From positions 4,216,001 through 4,280,000 of the forward strand of contig NZ_CP177144.1 in assembly GCF_050389775.1 (NCBI RefSeq): 64,000 bases of DNA, written 5' to 3'. Below the pieces are notes generated by a model. That model was not told the DNA's origin. It worked only from the letters and a program-made list of their open reading frames with translations, and did not search any database. A program made the position numbers and the translations under genes. Numbering within the stretch: the stretch's first letter is position 1; each line of letters opens with the position of its first letter. This DNA comes from Marinibacterium sp050389775 (GTDB lineage Bacteria; Pseudomonadota; Alphaproteobacteria; Rhodobacterales; Rhodobacteraceae). This document shows positions 42,971-51,012 of this stretch, in pieces.

Positions 42971-43105
42971 CGTACACTGCCCCCCGTACACTGTGCCCCG
43001 TACACTGCCCCCCGTACACTGTGCCCCGTACACTGCCCCCCGTACACTGGGGGCCCCTGTGCACTGTGCCCCCGCACACTGTGCCCCGCCCGTGCACTGC
43101 GCCCC
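42971..43105. repeat. Tandem array of 14-bp units CGTACACTGNNCCC
   Basis: Five units in perfect phase from 42971 to 43040 alternate CGTACACTGCCCCC and CGTACACTGTGCCC, so the higher-order period is 28 bases. A sixth unit begins at 43041 and the array decays to about 43105 (variants GTGCACTG, CACACTGTG). The array starts 10 bases after the terminator. The rest of the gap up to 43282 is GC-rich, with no gene; frames open through the array give unlike repeats because 14 is not a multiple of 3. Confidence 0.9.
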
Positions 43106-43282
43106 CTCGCCCGCCCTTTGCCCATCGCCCGCACCTCGCGTCGAAACCGCCGCCTCCCTTGCGCCAAGGCCCTGCCCCACCGGCCTCGTCCCCAGCATCC
43201 CCGGCAACCTGCGCCCCGGCGCCCTTGGCAGCCCCCCCGCTTATCCCGTAGACAGCGGACGAACCCCAGCAGGACGCCGCCC

Positions 43283-43879
43283 ATGGCCCAATGCCCCAAT
43301 TGCGGAGACCACGTCGCCGAGGCCCTGGCCACGGCCCCCATGGCCGTCTGCCCGTCCTGCGACACCACGGTCTATGCCCTCGACGGCCGCCTGCTGGCCG
43401 CCGGGACGGCCGGCCAGATGCATGATGCCCCGCTGCTCTTTGCCCTGGGCGACAGCCTGCGCCTGGGCGATGTCTGGCACCAGGCCGTGGGCCATGTGCG
43501 CCTGGCCTATGCCACCGGCTGGTGGGACGAATTCTGGGTCGAGGACCACCACGGCGCCGGCCAGTGGGTCAGCATCGACGAAGGCGACATCGTGGCCCAG
43601 CAGGCCATGGCCGATCCACCGCGCATCGCCCCGCCGCGCCGGGTCGGCGCCGTGCTGTCGCATGGCCCGGGCTTCCGCGTCACCGAGATCGACCAGGGCC
43701 GCTGCATCGCCCTGCGCGGCCGCTTCCCCGAACGGCTGGCCGTCGGCGACACCCATGATTACGTCAATGCCATGGCCGAGGACGGCCGCCTGCTGTCCTG
43801 CGAAACCCATGCCGGCCGGTCCGAATGGTTCCTGGGCCACTGGCTCGATCCCTTCGACCTCGAGATCCGCCGCGCATGA
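43283..43879 (+). CDS. DUF4178-type protein with N-terminal zinc ribbon
   Basis: A 198-residue cytoplasmic protein. Two Cys pairs at the N-terminus (CPNCGDHV and CPSCDTTVYAL, about residues 4-29) form a likely zinc ribbon. The following domain has LRLGDVWHQAVGHVRLAY, TGWWDEFWVED, WVSIDEGDI and repeats a GxxxTEIDQG pattern, as in DUF4178 proteins. The ATG at 43283 follows AGGA by 8 bases. The same frame is open upstream through the tandem repeat, but that part has no ribosome site. Its stop overlaps the next DUF4178 gene (ATGA). Function unknown; such genes commonly accompany DUF350 and spermidine-synthase genes. Confidence 0.83.
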   Translation: MAQCPNCGDHVAEALATAPMAVCPSCDTTVYALDGRLLAAGTAGQMHDAPLLFALGDSLRLGDVWHQAVGHVRLAYATGWWDEFWVEDHHGAGQWVSIDEGDIVAQQAMADPPRIAPPRRVGAVLSHGPGFRVTEIDQGRCIALRGRFPERLAVGDTHDYVNAMAEDGRLLSCETHAGRSEWFLGHWLDPFDLEIRRA

Positions 43880-45162
43880 CCGCCGAGATCCGCGCCATCA
43901 ACTGCCCCACCTGCGGGGCCGGCCAGACGGTGCCCGGCGGCGGCCGGATCCGCACCCATGTCTGCCCCTATTGCGGCTCGGCCCTCGACGCGCTGGACGA
44001 TTTCCGCCTGCTCGCCCGCTACGACCGGATGTCCCGCCCGGCCGGGGCGATGGACCTGGGCCGGACCGGCCGGATCCGGGGCGTGGAGTTTACCGTCATC
44101 GGCATCGCCGGCTGGGTCGAACGCCACGGCGGGCGCAGCTGGCGCTGGACCGATCACCAGGTCTTTTCGCCGACCCATGGCTATGGCTGGGTCACCCGCG
44201 AGGACACTGGCCACTGGACCTTTACCCGCAAGCTGCGGGCCTATCCCCGGCAATGGCTGTCGCCCACGGCCGTCGAGATGGCCGAAACCCGCCCCCGCCT
44301 GTGGGTCGACGGCCAGCGCATGGCCTATTACGAAACCTCCCTGGCCCGGATCGATTTCCTGGAAGGCGCGTTCAACTGGCTGCCCGAGATCGGCACCCAG
44401 GTGCAATCGGTCACGCTGGTCGGCATCGGCCGCATGGTCACGCTGACCGGGTTCGACGCCCGCACCGAACGCGAGATCGAGCAGACCCGCCTGCTCGACC
44501 CGGATGAACGCGAGAGCTTTGGCCTGGGCGAGGAACGCCCCCGGGGCCGCCACCCGCTGCAGGCCGGGCGGACCTGGCGGCACCATGACTTTGTCATGGG
44601 CATGTCGGCGGCCTTCCTGGCCCTGGCCCTGGTGACCGGCGTCATCGCCCGCGGCGCCGGCGCCGACGCGCTGGCCAGCACCGGCCCCGTCGCCGTCCAG
44701 GATCTGCCGGTCACGCTGGAATTCGACGCCCCGGCCCGGGCCAGGCTGTTCCGGCTGCAACTGGACACCGACCTGTCCAACGGCTGGGCCTATTTCGACG
44801 TCGGGCTCGAACATGTCGCCTCGGGCGACGAGCTGGAAGCCGGGCGCGACATGGCCTTTTACTGGGGGCGCGACGCCGACGGGCGCTGGAGCGAAGGCTC
44901 GAACACCGGCCGGCTGGTCTTTCCGGCCGGGGCGCCGGGGCCCTACCGCATGACCATCGACATGCCGGAATACGGCTCGGGCGAGACCGGCACCGAGCGG
45001 ACCAACACCATGGTCGAAGCGCGGGTCATCGGCCTGCGGTTCTCGTGGCGGCCGCTGCTCGCCGCGGCCGGGGTCTTTGCCCTGATGGCCGGTGCAACCT
45101 TCCTGCGCGAGACCTGGCGGCACCAGCGGTTGCTGACCGGGTCGGACTGGACCGAGGATTGA
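43876..45162 (+). CDS. DUF4178 protein with zinc ribbon and C-terminal membrane helices
   Basis: A 428-residue protein. An N-terminal zinc ribbon (CPTCGAGQ and CPYCGSAL, about residues 10-35) leads into a DUF4178 domain (GRIRGVEFTVIGIAGWVER, WRWTDHQVFSPTHGYGW). A membrane helix at about 240-258 (MSAAFLALALVTGVIA), a beta-rich extracytoplasmic section (about 275-385) and a last membrane helix (PLLAAAGVFALMAGATFL) follow. The start overlaps the previous gene stop, so the two DUF4178 proteins are made together. The predicted topology places the ribbon in the cytoplasm and the beta section in the periplasm. Function unknown. Confidence 0.83.
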   Translation: MTAEIRAINCPTCGAGQTVPGGGRIRTHVCPYCGSALDALDDFRLLARYDRMSRPAGAMDLGRTGRIRGVEFTVIGIAGWVERHGGRSWRWTDHQVFSPTHGYGWVTREDTGHWTFTRKLRAYPRQWLSPTAVEMAETRPRLWVDGQRMAYYETSLARIDFLEGAFNWLPEIGTQVQSVTLVGIGRMVTLTGFDARTEREIEQTRLLDPDERESFGLGEERPRGRHPLQAGRTWRHHDFVMGMSAAFLALALVTGVIARGAGADALASTGPVAVQDLPVTLEFDAPARARLFRLQLDTDLSNGWAYFDVGLEHVASGDELEAGRDMAFYWGRDADGRWSEGSNTGRLVFPAGAPGPYRMTIDMPEYGSGETGTERTNTMVEARVIGLRFSWRPLLAAAGVFALMAGATFLRETWRHQRLLTGSDWTED

Positions 45163-45166
45163 TCCG

Positions 45167-45328
45167 ATGAGCCCCGCCCGCCTGATGTTCGTCCTGTTCT
45201 GCCTCGCCATCCTGGGCGGCGGCTATTACCTGTCGTCGCAGGGCGTCTGGGGGGCCGTCGGCGGCGTGACCTCGGTGCGCGCGGGCAGCCCGGGCGCCAC
45301 GGGCGGCGGCATCGGCCGGGTGAAGTAA
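45167..45328 (+). CDS. Small membrane protein of 53 residues
   Basis: ATG at 45167, TAA at 45326-45328. It begins 4 bases after the stop of the second DUF4178 gene. The product has one membrane helix (LMFVLFCLAILGGGYYL), a short linker SSQGVWGAVGG, and a Gly-rich tail ending GGGIGRVK. It lies between co-directional genes of the DUF4178/DUF350 cluster with the same codon bias, so it is probably a real gene. No family recognised. Confidence 0.65.
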   Translation: MSPARLMFVLFCLAILGGGYYLSSQGVWGAVGGVTSVRAGSPGATGGGIGRVK

Positions 45329-45385
45329 CACCGGGCAACTGACACCGGGCAAACGACACCGGGCCCACCAACACCGGGCAAACCG
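45328..45385. repeat. Four direct repeats of ACACCGGGCAAACnG
   Basis: Units: ACACCGGGCAACTG (45328), ACACCGGGCAAACG (45342), ACACCGGGCCCACCA (45356), ACACCGGGCAAACCG (45371), then a decayed ACACAAGG. Periods are 14, 14, 15 and 15. The array fills the gap between the small membrane protein stop and the ribosome site of the DUF350 gene. Confidence 0.85.
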
Positions 45386-45412
45386 ACACAAGGACAACAA
45401 GAGGACAACGCG

Positions 45413-45628
45413 ATGGACGCCATCGAACTTTCCGAGATCATCAGCACGATCTTCTACACCTTTCTCGGGCTCGGCCTGCTGGTGATCTGCTGGCTGGTGA
45501 TCGAACGCATCACCCCGCTGTCGCTGCGCAAGGAGCTGGAAGAAGACCAGAACACGGCCATTGCCATCGTCATCGGCGCGCTGTTCCTGTCGCTGGCCAT
45601 CATCATCGCGGCCGTGATCCTGTCTTGA
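45413..45628 (+). CDS. DUF350-family small membrane protein
   Basis: A 71-residue inner-membrane protein with two membrane helices: IFYTFLGLGLLVICWLVI (about 13-30) and IAIVIGALFLSLAIIIAAVIL (split over 50-70). Between them lies a charged loop (TPLSLRKELEEDQNTA). This is the single repeat of DUF350 (YjfL-like) proteins. It follows AAGAGG at about 45402. Its TGA overlaps a TTG start for the spermidine-synthase gene. In many bacteria DUF350, DUF4178 and a membrane spermidine-synthase gene form a stable cluster whose biological role is unproven. Confidence 0.88.
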   Translation: MDAIELSEIISTIFYTFLGLGLLVICWLVIERITPLSLRKELEEDQNTAIAIVIGALFLSLAIIIAAVILS

Positions 45629-47394
45629 CCGGCGGCCCGCCCCGGGAACCGGCCGCGCCTGCCTCTGCCACCCGCACCGGGCAGGCCCCCGCGCAGACGG
45701 CCGCGGGACCCGCCGACGCGGCCAGGCCGGCCGCCGGCCATGACGCTGCACCGGCCGGCACGGACCCTGCCGCGCCCAACCTGGCCGGAACCGCCCCTGC
45801 CGGAGCCGGCCCCGACCCGACCGGAACCGACCCGACCGGCCCCGCCCCCACCGGACCAAAGGGCCGGGCCGGGCTGGCCTGGCTGCTGGTCGCCACCTTC
45901 CTCGTGGCCGTGGCCGGGCTGGTCTACGAGCTGATCGCGGCCACGGCATCCAGCTACCTGCTGGGCGACAGCGTGCGGCAATTCTCGCTGGTGATCGGTG
46001 TCTTCCTCAGCTCGATGGGCCTGGGCGCCTGGCTGTCGCGCTTTGTCGGCGACCCGGCCATCGGGTTCATCCGCGCCCAGATCGCCCTGGGCCTGATCGG
46101 CGGGTTCAGCGCCGTGGCCATCTTTGCGGCCTATGCCGGCTATGGCGTCATCGGCCTGCCTCTCTATGGCTCGCTGATCGCCATCGGCGCCCTGTCGGGC
46201 ATGGAAATCCCCCTGATCGCCCGCGTGCTCGACCAGATCGGCGCCCGGGATTTCCGCTTTGAAAACGTGCTGACCTTTGACTATCTCGGCGCATTGGCGG
46301 CCTCGGTCGCCTTTCCCCTGCTGATCATTCCCCATCTCGGCCTGATGAGCGCCGCCCTGGCCTTTGGCTGCCTCAACCTGGCCGTGGCCGGCCTGTCGCT
46401 GTGGCTGTTCCGCGCCCGGGCCGGGCGGGGCAGCTGGATCGCCTGGGCCCTGGCCCTGGGCCTCAGCGCCGGCGCCCTGGCCCAGTCCGAACGCATCGTC
46501 TCGGCGCTGGATGCCGCGCTGTACCAGGACGACATCATCCTGGCCGAGCGCACGCCCTACCAGGCCATCACCATCACCCGGTTCCGCGACCGGGTGCGGC
46601 TGTTTCTCGACCAGTCGATCCAGTTCGACAGCCGCGACGAGCACCGCTACCACGAAGCCCTTGTCCATCCGGTCATGGCCCGTGTCGCGCGCCCGGCCCG
46701 CGTGCTGATCCTGGGCGGCGGCGATGGCATGGCCGCCCGCGAGGTGCTGCGCCATCCGGCCGTGGAATCGGTCACGCTGGTCGATCTCGATCCCCGGGTG
46801 ACCCAGATCTTCCGCGATCACGACGACCTGGCCGCGCTGAACGGCGGGTCGCTGCGCGATCCCCGGTTGCGGGTCGTCAATGCCGATGCCTGGACCTTCC
46901 TGGCCGGGGACGGGCCGGCCTATGACGTGATCATCGCCGATCTGCCCGACCCGCGGAACCTGGCCCTGTCCAAGCTCTACAGCCGCGAGTTCTACCAGCT
47001 GATGGTCCAGCGCCTGGCCTTTGGCGGGGCCTTCGTGACCCAGGCCGGATCACCGCTCTATGCCCGCCAGGCCTATTGGTCGATCGTGGCCACCCTGGCC
47101 GACACCCCCTCGCCCGCGGCCCCGGGCGACAGCCTGGCCGTCACGCCCTACCACGTGCTGGTGCCCAGCTTCGGCGATTGGGGATTTGTCCTGGCCCAGC
47201 CGCTGGCCCCGGCCGCCGATATGCAGGCCGGGCTGACCCTGCCGCCGGGGCTGCGGTTCATGTCGGCGGATGTCTGGGCCACCGCGCAGGTCTTTGACGG
47301 TGATACCGGGCCGGTCGCGGCCGAGGTCAACTCGATCCGCAACCACCCGTTGGCGGCCTATTACCAGGACGGCTGGGATTACTGGTTCGAATAA
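45625..47394 (+). CDS. Membrane-fused polyamine aminopropyltransferase (spermidine synthase-like)
   Basis: A 589-residue protein. Residues 1-75 are Pro/Ala/Gly/Thr low complexity with PTGTDPTGPAPTGP repeats. About 80-300 hold seven or so membrane helices. The C-terminal half is a spermidine-synthase-type Rossmann domain: LDQSIQFDSRDEHRYHEALV, nucleotide motif LILGGGDGMAAREVL and VTLVDLDP, VVNADAW, and the catalytic Asp region VIIADLPDP. No ATG precedes the membrane part in frame, so the start is taken as the TTG at 45625, whose last bases overlap the DUF350 stop (TTGA); translation would depend on coupling. Last gene of the DUF4178 cluster. Confidence 0.87.
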   Translation: MTGGPPREPAAPASATRTGQAPAQTAAGPADAARPAAGHDAAPAGTDPAAPNLAGTAPAGAGPDPTGTDPTGPAPTGPKGRAGLAWLLVATFLVAVAGLVYELIAATASSYLLGDSVRQFSLVIGVFLSSMGLGAWLSRFVGDPAIGFIRAQIALGLIGGFSAVAIFAAYAGYGVIGLPLYGSLIAIGALSGMEIPLIARVLDQIGARDFRFENVLTFDYLGALAASVAFPLLIIPHLGLMSAALAFGCLNLAVAGLSLWLFRARAGRGSWIAWALALGLSAGALAQSERIVSALDAALYQDDIILAERTPYQAITITRFRDRVRLFLDQSIQFDSRDEHRYHEALVHPVMARVARPARVLILGGGDGMAAREVLRHPAVESVTLVDLDPRVTQIFRDHDDLAALNGGSLRDPRLRVVNADAWTFLAGDGPAYDVIIADLPDPRNLALSKLYSREFYQLMVQRLAFGGAFVTQAGSPLYARQAYWSIVATLADTPSPAAPGDSLAVTPYHVLVPSFGDWGFVLAQPLAPAADMQAGLTLPPGLRFMSADVWATAQVFDGDTGPVAAEVNSIRNHPLAAYYQDGWDYWFE

Positions 47395-47445
47395 CCCATG
47401 CGGGCATGGCGGGAGTCAAATGGGGCCAGTACGACCTCCCGCCCG

Positions 47446-47739
47446 TCACTCGGCCAGCGGCTGCCAGCCCATGCCGGTAAACGCCTCGCGAAAGGCAAAC
47501 CGGCCGAGGTGATCGTCGATGATGTGGCGGGCCAGTTCCAGCCCCTGTTCGTCGGCGGCCGAGATCTCGACCCGCAGCGCCTCGGGCGTGGCCGTCAGGA
47601 TGGCCAGGCCCGGGGGCAGATCGGCCTCGCCCCGGGTGTCGTCATAGCGCACGTCGACCTTGTGGGCGAAATGCTTGCACAGCTGTTGCAGGTACCTGGC
47701 CGCGTTGGGCGTGGCAAAGCTGCCGGCTTCCTTGCGCAT
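47446..47739 (-). CDS. DUF2218-family protein
   Basis: A 97-residue cytoplasmic protein matching the DUF2218 pattern: ATPNAARYLQQLCKHFAHK, DTRGEADLP, LRVEISAADEQGLELARHI and a terminal HLGRFAFREAF. Members of this family are often beside siderophore receptors or transporters in alphaproteobacteria, and that is also the case here: the iron ABC operon starts 148 bases away on the other strand. Function is not known, but iron regulation through the shared intergenic region is plausible. Confidence 0.88.
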   Translation of the reverse strand: MRKEAGSFATPNAARYLQQLCKHFAHKVDVRYDDTRGEADLPPGLAILTATPEALRVEISAADEQGLELARHIIDDHLGRFAFREAFTGMGWQPLAE

Positions 47740-47761
47740 GGCTCACTCTTTCGTGAATATC

Positions 47762-47776
47762 TGAATGTTTTAGTCA
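47762..47776. promoter_or_regulatory. IRO-box-like iron operator TGA-N9-TCA
   Basis: TGAATGTTTTAGTCA lies in the divergent region of the DUF2218 gene and the siderophore-binding protein gene. It fits the TGA-N9-TCA pattern known for RirA-type iron repression in alphaproteobacteria. A second inverted repeat CAAGT-N4-ACTTG (47775-47788) overlaps its right end. A second box of the same pattern precedes the receptor gene at 51926. Confidence 0.55.
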
Positions 47777-47887
47777 AGTTTCGACTTGTATGCCTCAGGC
47801 CATGCCCCTAGGCAAGTCTGGCGGCGGGCGCCCCCCGGGGCCCGTCCGCCGCCCGCATTTCAGTTCAACAGACCTTCCGGAGGTCCC

Positions 47888-48799
47888 ATGTTCGCAAAAC
47901 CGATGGCCATCCTCGCGCTTGGCGCCACCCTCAGCGGCGCGGCCGCCCTGGCCCAGGAGACCACCGTGGACACCGCCCGCGGGCCGGTTGCCGTGCCGCA
48001 ATCGCCCGCGCCGCTGGCCGTGTTCGACATTGCCGCCGTCGACACGCTGGACGCGCTCGGCGTGACCATCGACGGCATGCCCCAGCCCAACTACCTGGGC
48101 TATCTCGATGACGTGGCCGGCGCCGCGGCGCCGGTGGGCACGCTGTTCGAACCCGACATGGAAGCCCTGGCCCGCATGGCCCCGGAGCTGGTGATCATCG
48201 GCGGGCGGTCCTCGACCCAGCTCGAGGCCCTGTCGAAACTGGCACCGACGATCGACATGACGATCTGGGGCGACGGCCATGTCGACCAGGTCCATGCCCG
48301 CCTGGCGGCCTATGGCGAGATCTTCGAACGCCAGGCCGAGGCCAGCGCCCTGGCCGATGCGCTGGACGACAAGATTGCCACGGCGACCGCCGCGGCTGAG
48401 GGCAAGGGCGATGCGCTGATCCTGCTGACCAATGGCGGCAAGCTGTCGGCCTATGGCGCGGATTCGCGGTTCGGCTGGGTACATGGCGCGCTGAACCTGC
48501 CCGAGGCCAAGCCCGGCCTGTCGACCGACACCCACGGCCAGGCCGTGTCCTTCGAATTCCTGGCCGAGGTCGATCCCGATTGGATCCTGGTCATCGACCG
48601 GGGCGCGGCCATCGGCCAGGCCGGCGAAGCCGCGGCGGCCACGCTGGACAACAAGCTGGTGGCCGGGACCAAGGCCGCGCAGAACGGCCATATCGTCTAT
48701 CTCGATGCCGGCCCGATCTATATCGCCGGTGGTGGCGTGCAATCCATGATGGGCACGCTGGACGAGCTGATCGCCGCCTTCTCGGACAGCGACAGCTAA
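47888..48799 (+). CDS. Siderophore ABC transporter binding protein
   Basis: A 303-residue periplasmic protein of the FecB/FepB (Peripla_BP_2) family. Signal peptide ends AAALAQ. Typical segments: VAVPQSPAPLAVFDIAAVDTLDALG (the family's 'peg' strand), MAPELVIIGGRSSTQLEALS, and EVDPDWILVIDRGAAIG. The last third (NGHIVYLDAGPIYIAGGG) matches the catecholate/petrobactin-binding subgroup (YclQ, FatB), so a catecholate or related siderophore is likely. The start at 47888 has GGAGG only 4 bases upstream. It opens the operon of two permeases and one ATPase. Confidence 0.9.
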   Translation: MFAKPMAILALGATLSGAAALAQETTVDTARGPVAVPQSPAPLAVFDIAAVDTLDALGVTIDGMPQPNYLGYLDDVAGAAAPVGTLFEPDMEALARMAPELVIIGGRSSTQLEALSKLAPTIDMTIWGDGHVDQVHARLAAYGEIFERQAEASALADALDDKIATATAAAEGKGDALILLTNGGKLSAYGADSRFGWVHGALNLPEAKPGLSTDTHGQAVSFEFLAEVDPDWILVIDRGAAIGQAGEAAAATLDNKLVAGTKAAQNGHIVYLDAGPIYIAGGGVQSMMGTLDELIAAFSDSDS

Positions 48800-48815
48800 G
48801 ACCGGACGACCGCCG

Positions 48816-49760
48816 ATGCGCTTGCTACTGCCCGGCCTGGTGCTGCTGGCCCTGTTCGGGCTGAGCCTGGCCATCGGTGCGGCCTCCGTCGGGTCGGGGG
48901 GCGACCTGTCGCTGGCCACCCTGCTGTCGGTCAGCCGCCTGCCCCGCACCTGCGCGGCCCTGCTGGCCGGGGCCGGGCTGGCCCTGGCCGGGGTGGTCGT
49001 GCAGCAGGCCGTGCAGAACCGGTTCGTCGAACCGGGCCTGACCGGCACATCCGAAGCGGCGATGCTGGGCCTGCTGGCCATCACCCTGCTGGCCCCCGGC
49101 GCGACGGTCGGCTGGAAGATGACCATCGCCGCGATCACGGCCATGGCCGGCACCGCCGGTTTCCTCTGGCTGGCCCGCTACGTGCCGCGCTCGGACCCGA
49201 TGCTGCTGCCCCTGGTCGGGCTGATCTACGGCGGCATCCTGGGCGCCGCGCTGGCCTGGATCGCCTGGATGACCGACCTGATGCAATATGTCGGCATCTG
49301 GCAGCTGGGCGAGTTTTCGGGCGTGGTCCAGGGCCGCTACGAGCTGCTCTGGATCATCGCCGGGCTGGGCGTCGTGCTCTACCTGCTGGCCGACCGGTTC
49401 ACCCTGCTGGGCCTGGGCGAGGCGCAGGCCCGCAGCCTGGGTCTGGATTACCGCCAGACCCGGGCGCTGGGGCTGGTCATCGTCGCGGCGATCACGGCGG
49501 TTGTCGTGGTGACCGTCGGGGCCTTTCCCTTTGTCGGGCTGGTCGTGCCCAACATCGTGTCGCGCTGGCGCGGCGACAACCTGAGGGCCAACCTGCCGGT
49601 CGTGGCCCTGGGCGGGGCCGGGCTGGTGCTGGCCGCCGACATCATCGGGCGGGTGGTGATTTTCCCCTACGAACTGCCCGCCGCCACGATCTTTGCCGTC
49701 TTCGGCTCGGCCGTCTTCCTGTGGCTGCTCTTTGCCTCGCCGGGCGGTTCGCGGGGCTGA
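48816..49760 (+). CDS. Siderophore ABC transporter permease, FecCD family (first)
   Basis: A 314-residue permease with 9-10 membrane helices. FecCD landmarks: SRLPRTCAALLAGAGLALAG (the conserved RxPR segment near residue 40), VQNRFVEPGLTGTSEAAMLG, LGEAQARSLGLDY and the coupling loop at VGLVVPNIVSRWRG. It resembles the YclN/FatD type. It starts 16 bases after the binding-protein stop. The second permease gene follows after 7 bases. Confidence 0.92.
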   Translation: MRLLLPGLVLLALFGLSLAIGAASVGSGGDLSLATLLSVSRLPRTCAALLAGAGLALAGVVVQQAVQNRFVEPGLTGTSEAAMLGLLAITLLAPGATVGWKMTIAAITAMAGTAGFLWLARYVPRSDPMLLPLVGLIYGGILGAALAWIAWMTDLMQYVGIWQLGEFSGVVQGRYELLWIIAGLGVVLYLLADRFTLLGLGEAQARSLGLDYRQTRALGLVIVAAITAVVVVTVGAFPFVGLVVPNIVSRWRGDNLRANLPVVALGGAGLVLAADIIGRVVIFPYELPAATIFAVFGSAVFLWLLFASPGGSRG

Positions 49761-49767
49761 GCTGAAC

Positions 49768-51012
49768 ATGTCGTCTTTCACCTCTGTCCCCGCCCAAGGC
49801 ACCGCCACCAACAGTGGCACCGTCCAGGGCGCCGTCCAAGACACCGCATCTGACACCGGCACCACGCAAAGCACCGCCCCCGGCCACGGCCCCACCAACG
49901 GCGCCGTGCAAGGCGCCTGCCCTGACAACGGCACCGCTCAACGCGCAGGCACGAACTACGGCCCCGCCCAAGGCAACGGCGCCATCAACGGCCCTGCCCA
50001 CGGCAGCGCCCGCGCCGACGGGTCCGACAATGGCCGCCTCCCGGGTCCGCGCCGCCCGCTGGGTGCCTTGCGACGCCTGCCGCCGCTGGCCCTGCTGGGC
50101 CTGTTGCTGGCCGGCTCGGTGGCCCTGTTCCTGGGCTGGGACCTCAGCGGGCCGGTGGGCTTCATCCTGTCGCTGCGCGTGACCAAGCTGGTCGCGCTGG
50201 TGCTGGTCGGCGCGGCCGTGGGCATGGCCACGGTGCTGTTCCAGACCCTGGCCGCCTCGCGCCTGCTGACCCCGGGCATCGTCGGCTTCGACGCGCTTTT
50301 CGTCTTTCTGCAGACCCTGCTGATCCTGACCCTGGGCGGGCTGGGCTATACCACCCTGCCGCCGATGGCCAAGTTCCTGGCCGAAACCGCGATCCTGGTC
50401 GCCGCCGCCCTGCTGCTCTTCGGCCTGCTGCTCAAGGACGGCGCCCGCGACATGACCCGCATGATCCTGGCCGGAGTGATCCTGGGCGTACTGCTGCGCG
50501 GGCTGGCCGGGCTGGGCCAGCGGCTGATGGACCCGTCGGAATTTGCCGTTGTCCAGCAGGCCAGCTTTGTCAGTTTCACCTCGGTGCCCGAAGACCAGCT
50601 GGCCATCGCCGCCGCGGTGCTGGCCGTGGCCGCCGGGCTGGCCCTGCGCCTGGCCGGGCGGATGGATGTCGCCGCCCTGGGCGAGCGCACCGCGCGCAGC
50701 CTGGGCCTGGCCTATCGCCGCACCGCCCTGCAGGCCCTGGCCCTGGTCGCCGCCATGGCCGCCGTGTCGACCGCCCTGGTCGGCCCGATCACCTTCCTCG
50801 GACTGCTGGCCGCCAGCCTGGCCCACCACCTGGCCGGCACCCACCGTCATGCCATCCTTCTGCCCGCCGCCGGCCTGATCGGCGCGACGATCCTCGTCTT
50901 CGGGCAATTCGTCTTCGAAAGGCTCCTGTCCATGCAATCCTCGCTGGCCCTGCTCGTCGAATTTGCCGGCGGGCTGCTCTTTCTCGCCCTGGTCCTGAGG
51001 CGCCAGCGATGA
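49768..51012 (+). CDS. Siderophore ABC transporter permease, FecCD family (second), with long low-complexity N-terminus
   Basis: A 414-residue protein. From about residue 95 it is a FecCD permease: LPPLALLGLLLAGSVALFLG, the RVTKLVALVLVGAAVGMATV segment, QTLAASRLLTPGIVGFDALF, LGERTARSLGLAYRR and VGPITFLGLLAASLAHHL. Residues 1-90 are an unusual Gly/Ala/Thr/Asn/Pro-rich tail with GT-QGA and NGPA-type repeats, coded by irregular GGCACCG/GGCGCC repeats; family members normally start near the first helix. The start at 49768 is the first ATG after the previous stop. A later start for the permease core is possible but no ATG precedes it. Stop overlaps the ATPase gene by ATGA. Confidence 0.88.
   Translation: MSSFTSVPAQGTATNSGTVQGAVQDTASDTGTTQSTAPGHGPTNGAVQGACPDNGTAQRAGTNYGPAQGNGAINGPAHGSARADGSDNGRLPGPRRPLGALRRLPPLALLGLLLAGSVALFLGWDLSGPVGFILSLRVTKLVALVLVGAAVGMATVLFQTLAASRLLTPGIVGFDALFVFLQTLLILTLGGLGYTTLPPMAKFLAETAILVAAALLLFGLLLKDGARDMTRMILAGVILGVLLRGLAGLGQRLMDPSEFAVVQQASFVSFTSVPEDQLAIAAAVLAVAAGLALRLAGRMDVAALGERTARSLGLAYRRTALQALALVAAMAAVSTALVGPITFLGLLAASLAHHLAGTHRHAILLPAAGLIGATILVFGQFVFERLLSMQSSLALLVEFAGGLLFLALVLRRQR

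Noticed and set aside
42971..43105. Possible CRISPR array
   Set aside because: Units are 14 bp without unique spacers of 30-40 bp, and no cas gene is present.
42962..43282. N-terminal extension of the DUF4178 protein through the tandem repeat
   Set aside because: The frame is open, but the ATG at 43283 has the ribosome site and starts directly at the zinc ribbon.
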